Source of the DNA: Pseudomonas asiatica
GTDB lineage: Bacteria; Pseudomonadota; Gammaproteobacteria; Pseudomonadales; Pseudomonadaceae
Direction: 5' to 3'
DNA length: 64,000 bases
NCBI RefSeq assembly: GCF_040214835.1
Contig: NZ_CP157874.1
Location: forward strand, 2,422,001-2,486,000
Shown: piece after piece, positions 61,196 to 64,000 of the stretch
Layout of the letters: each line of letters starts with the position of its first letter
Position numbering within the stretch: position 1 is the stretch's first letter
Made by a program: the position numbers and the translations under genes
Notes under the pieces: generated by a model
Told to the model about the DNA's origin: nothing
Seen by the model: only the letters and a program-made list of their open reading frames with translations
Databases searched by the model: none

Positions 61196-62509
61196 ATGAG
61201 ACTCGCCAAATCGCTGTACTTCCAGATCCTCTGCGCCGTCCTGCTGGGCGTGGTGGTCGGTCACTTCTGGGCGCAACAGGCCGTTGCGCTCAAGCCCCTG
61301 GGTGATGCGTTCATCAAGCTGATCAAGATGATGATCGCGCCGGTGGTCTTCTGCACCATCGTCACCGGTATCGCCGGGATGACCGACAAGCGCTCCCTCG
61401 GGCGTTTGATGAGCAAGACCTTGCTGCTGTTCCTGGTATTGACCGTCATCAGCCTGATGATCGGCCTGGCAGCGGTTTACCTGTTCCGCCCAGGTGTCGG
61501 CATGAACATCGACCCTGCCACGCTAAGCACCGCGGGGCTCGGCCAGTACGCCGCGTCTGCGGCAAAGCTCAGCGTGGTCGACTTCTTCATGCACATCATT
61601 CCCGACACCTTCATCGGGGCGTTCAACAAGGGCGAAGTGTTGCCGGTGCTGTTCATCGCGGTGCTCAGCGGTTTTGCCCTGTCGTCCATGGGCGAGAAGG
61701 GCAAGCCGGTACTCGATGTGCTGGAGTCTGCCTCGACCATGGTGTTTCGCATCTTTGGCTACCTGATGCGCTTCGCCCCGGTCGGCGCCTTCGGTGCGCT
61801 GGCCTTTACCGTCGGGCAGTACGGCGTGACGTCCCTGGGGGCACTGGCCAAGCTGGTCGGTACGCTCTACATCGCCTGTGCGTTCTTCGTGCTGGTGGTG
61901 CTCGGTGGAATCTGCCGTGCTCACGGCTTCAGCCTGTGGAAGCTGCTGCGCTATTTCCGCGAGGAGTTTCTGGTGGTGCTCGGCACCTCGTCCACCGAGC
62001 CCGTGCTGCCACGCATGCTGGAGAAACTGGAGAAGCTGGGCTGCAAGAAAGGCGTGGTCGGGTTGGTGCTGCCAACCGGCTATTCCTTCAACCTCGACGG
62101 AACTGCCATCTACCTGTCGTTGGCGGCAGTCTTCATCGCTCAAGCCTGCAACATCGACCTGAGCCTGGGCCAGACGGTGACGATGCTGGCGATCATGCTG
62201 TTGTCGTCAAAAGGCGCAGCGGGTGTGACCGGTAGTGGCTTCGTTGCACTGGCTTCAACCTTGACCGTGATTCACGACATTCCGTTGGCAGGGCTTGCCT
62301 TGCTGATCGGCATCGATCGCTTCATGTCCGAGGCGCGTGCCCTGACCAGCCTGGCCAGCAACGCCGTAGCCACCGTGGTCATCTCGCTGTCGGAGAATGC
62401 CTGTGAACGGGAAACCTTGCTGCGCCGCCTGAACGGCATTCCGGCTGCACCGGACGAGGCGGATATTGCGCAGGCCGACTGGTCTGCCGAGCCTCGGCAT
62501 CACAGCTGA
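61196..62509 (+). CDS. DctA-type dicarboxylate/tricarboxylate:cation symporter
   Basis: A 437-residue inner-membrane transporter of the DAACS family with eight TM helices and two re-entrant loops. Substrate motifs: LGTSSTEPVLPRMLEKLEKLG (HP1 serine-rich loop), PTGYSFNLDGTAIYLSLAAVFIAQA (TM7) and SSKGAAGVTGSGFVALA (HP2). It likely imports a C4- or C6-acid such as aconitate. It follows the PrpF-like gene by 73 bases. Confidence 0.92.
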   Translation: MRLAKSLYFQILCAVLLGVVVGHFWAQQAVALKPLGDAFIKLIKMMIAPVVFCTIVTGIAGMTDKRSLGRLMSKTLLLFLVLTVISLMIGLAAVYLFRPGVGMNIDPATLSTAGLGQYAASAAKLSVVDFFMHIIPDTFIGAFNKGEVLPVLFIAVLSGFALSSMGEKGKPVLDVLESASTMVFRIFGYLMRFAPVGAFGALAFTVGQYGVTSLGALAKLVGTLYIACAFFVLVVLGGICRAHGFSLWKLLRYFREEFLVVLGTSSTEPVLPRMLEKLEKLGCKKGVVGLVLPTGYSFNLDGTAIYLSLAAVFIAQACNIDLSLGQTVTMLAIMLLSSKGAAGVTGSGFVALASTLTVIHDIPLAGLALLIGIDRFMSEARALTSLASNAVATVVISLSENACERETLLRRLNGIPAAPDEADIAQADWSAEPRHHS

Positions 62510-62543
62510 AAGCCTCTTCCATCTCCCATTGTTGACTTAAAAT

Positions 62544-62574
62544 CCCACTCAGCATCCTGGCGATGCCGAGTGGG
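62544..62574 (+). terminator. Hairpin between the DctA and CitMHS genes
   Basis: CCCACTC-A-GCATC pairs with GATGC-C-GAGTGGG around a five-base loop. There is no U run after it, so it may modulate read-through or protect the upstream mRNA. Confidence 0.5.
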
Positions 62575-62632
62575 CTAGGGGGCCGTCTGCCTTGCCGATG
62601 GCCGCAATAGAATAAAAACAAGAGAAAAGACC

Positions 62633-63937
62633 ATGCTCGCACTCCTGGGCCTGATCATGGTGGTGACCTTCACCTACCTGATCATGAGCAAACGCCTGTC
62701 GCCAATCGTTGCGCTCACCGTGGTACCCATTGTCTTCGCTGTGATCGGTGGCTTCGCCCCCGAACTGGGCAAGATGATGCTCGATGGCTTGAAAATGGTG
62801 GCGCCCTCGGCAGCGCTGTTGCTGTTCGCCATCCTGTTCTTCGGCCTGATGATCGATGCCGGCCTGTTCGACCCGCTGATCCGCAAGATCCTCAAGCGCG
62901 TCAATGGCGACCCGGTCAAGATCGCCATCGGTACCGCGCTGCTGTCGCTGCTGGTGGCGCTCGACGGTGACGGCACCACCACCTACATGATTACCTGCGC
63001 GGCCATGCTGCCGCTGTACAAGCGCATCGGCATGAACCCGATGATCCTGGCCACGGTATCCATGCTGTCGCTGAGCATCATGAGTGGCATGAGCCCTTGG
63101 GGTGGGCCGGCCACCCGGGCCATTGCCGCGCTCGGGCTGGATGCGACCGAGTACTTCATCCCGATGCTGCCGACCGTGATCGGCGGTGCGGCCTGGGTGG
63201 TGTTCACCGCCTTCCTGCTGGGCCGTGCCGAGCGCCGACGCATCGGCAACATCGCCCTGGAGTCGGGTGGCGGCAACTGCTACATCAAGGAAATCCTCGG
63301 CGACAACCCGCACAAGCGCCCGCGCCTGGCGTATGTGAACCTGGTGCTGGTGATCGCCGTCATGACGGCGCTGGTGATGGGCGTCATGCACTCTGCTCTG
63401 TTGTTCATGATCGGTTTCGTTGCAGCGCTGATGATCAACTACCCACAACTGGATCTGCAGAAAGAGCGCATCCTCGCCCACTCCGGCAACGCCATGACAG
63501 TGGTACTGCTGGTATTCGCCGCAGGCATCTTCGCGGGGATCTTCTCGGGCACCAAGATGGTCGATGCACTGGCGCAGACCCTGGTCGACTGGATTCCCGA
63601 GGCTTGGAGCCACTGGTTCCCGCTGGTGGTGGCGCTGACCAGCATGCCGCTGACCTTCGTACTGTCCAACGACGCTTACTACTTTGGCGTGGTGCCGATC
63701 CTTGCCAACGCTGCGGCCGCCTACGGCATCGACCCGGTTGAAATCGCCCGCGCCTCGGTGCTGGGGCAGCCGGTGCACCTGATGAGCCCGCTGGTGGCCT
63801 CGACCTTGCTGCTGGTGGGCATGGTCGATCGCGACATCGGCGACTTCCAGAAGGCCACCGTGAAATGGGCGGTGCTGACATCACTGGTCATCACCGCACT
63901 GGCCTTGGTCACGGGTGCCTTGTCCTTCTTCGTCTGA
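62633..63937 (+). CDS. CitMHS-family citrate transporter
   Basis: A 434-residue inner-membrane protein with about eleven TM helices, of the citrate:Mg2+/Ca2+:H+ symporter family. Signatures include ILFFGLMIDAGLFDPLI, VALDGDGTTTYMITCAAMLPLY, SGMSPWGGPATRAIAALG and TFVLSNDAYYFGVVPILANAAAAYGI. It should import metal-citrate or a related tricarboxylate. It ends the visible tricarboxylate block; a CA-type motif (AAGAACAA, 63973-63980) after it precedes an ATG at 63997, probably the next gene, which is cut by the window end. Confidence 0.92.
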   Translation: MLALLGLIMVVTFTYLIMSKRLSPIVALTVVPIVFAVIGGFAPELGKMMLDGLKMVAPSAALLLFAILFFGLMIDAGLFDPLIRKILKRVNGDPVKIAIGTALLSLLVALDGDGTTTYMITCAAMLPLYKRIGMNPMILATVSMLSLSIMSGMSPWGGPATRAIAALGLDATEYFIPMLPTVIGGAAWVVFTAFLLGRAERRRIGNIALESGGGNCYIKEILGDNPHKRPRLAYVNLVLVIAVMTALVMGVMHSALLFMIGFVAALMINYPQLDLQKERILAHSGNAMTVVLLVFAAGIFAGIFSGTKMVDALAQTLVDWIPEAWSHWFPLVVALTSMPLTFVLSNDAYYFGVVPILANAAAAYGIDPVEIARASVLGQPVHLMSPLVASTLLLVGMVDRDIGDFQKATVKWAVLTSLVITALALVTGALSFFV

Positions 63938-64000
63938 TCTGCCTCGGGCGCTGCTGGGCGCCCACCTCATCCAAGAACAACAACAGAGTATCGAAAATGT

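Noticed and set aside
63997..64000. ATG at the extreme right edge as the start of another gene
   Set aside because: Only four bases are visible. The CA motif before it makes it plausible, but there is no sequence to support a feature.

Overview
The window looks like chromosomal DNA of a Pseudomonas putida-group bacterium. It is GC-rich and carries many copies of the P. putida-type REP element (core TGTGGGAGCGG...CCGCTCCCACA). Its left third has the gene order of the ped (2-phenylethanol/ethanol oxidation) cluster of P. putida. Organism and orthologue names are inferred from protein content and gene order; no database search was run. No rRNA, tRNA, CRISPR array or prophage was seen.

Region 1 (1-20.0 kb) is a PQQ-dependent alcohol oxidation island. 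On the minus strand it has an exported CXXCW-type protein (cut by the window edge), an ABC permease and ATPase, a beta-propeller protein and a periplasmic binding protein. The rest holds a two-component system (pedS2/pedR2), an exported pentapeptide-repeat protein, the Ca-type quinoprotein alcohol dehydrogenase pedE, its cytochrome c (pedF) and a MoxJ-like binding protein (pedG), a SoxYZ-like carrier and metallohydrolase pair, the lanthanide-type dehydrogenase pedH, the aldehyde dehydrogenase pedI, a second pqqA (23 aa) with pqqD, an iron-type alcohol dehydrogenase (ercA-like) and a hybrid kinase (ercS'-like). Two shared promoter motifs tie the island together: a TACCAA-GTAGTA type element at several promoters, and CGGGAA-N3-TTCCCG at pedE/pedF and pedH.

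Region 2 (20.0-29.5 kb) holds an isochorismatase-fold hydrolase, an AaeB/AaeX/AaeA-like aromatic-acid efflux operon with a LysR regulator, an OprD-like porin, another LysR regulator and an outer-membrane protein of the phenol meta-pathway type. Region 3 (29.6-31.0 kb) is an intact IS110-family element of the IS1111 type. It has 13-bp subterminal inverted repeats, a 30-bp palindrome in the transposase leader and a 3' noncoding segment that can fold into a guide-RNA-like structure matching both flanks of the insertion, one of which is a REP.

Region 4 (31-50 kb) contains a formate/nitrite-type channel, an exported amidohydrolase with divergent LysR, a C45 acyltransferase-like protein with an MHS transporter, and a run of small envelope and stress-type genes (ExoIII, MscS, hemerythrin, DUF421, CinA C-terminal amidase, Zn alcohol dehydrogenase, YjdF-like, glycine-zipper, cupin, GNAT). 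Region 5 (50.3-54.9 kb) is an arsenic operon, arsR-acr3-arsH-gapdh-arsJ, without arsC: arsenite export plus export of arsenate as 1-arseno-3-phosphoglycerate. Region 6 (55.2-64 kb) is a tricarboxylate block: tcuR-tcuA-tcuB (tricarballylate to cis-aconitate), a second LysR, a PrpF-family isomerase, a DctA-type symporter and a CitMHS transporter.
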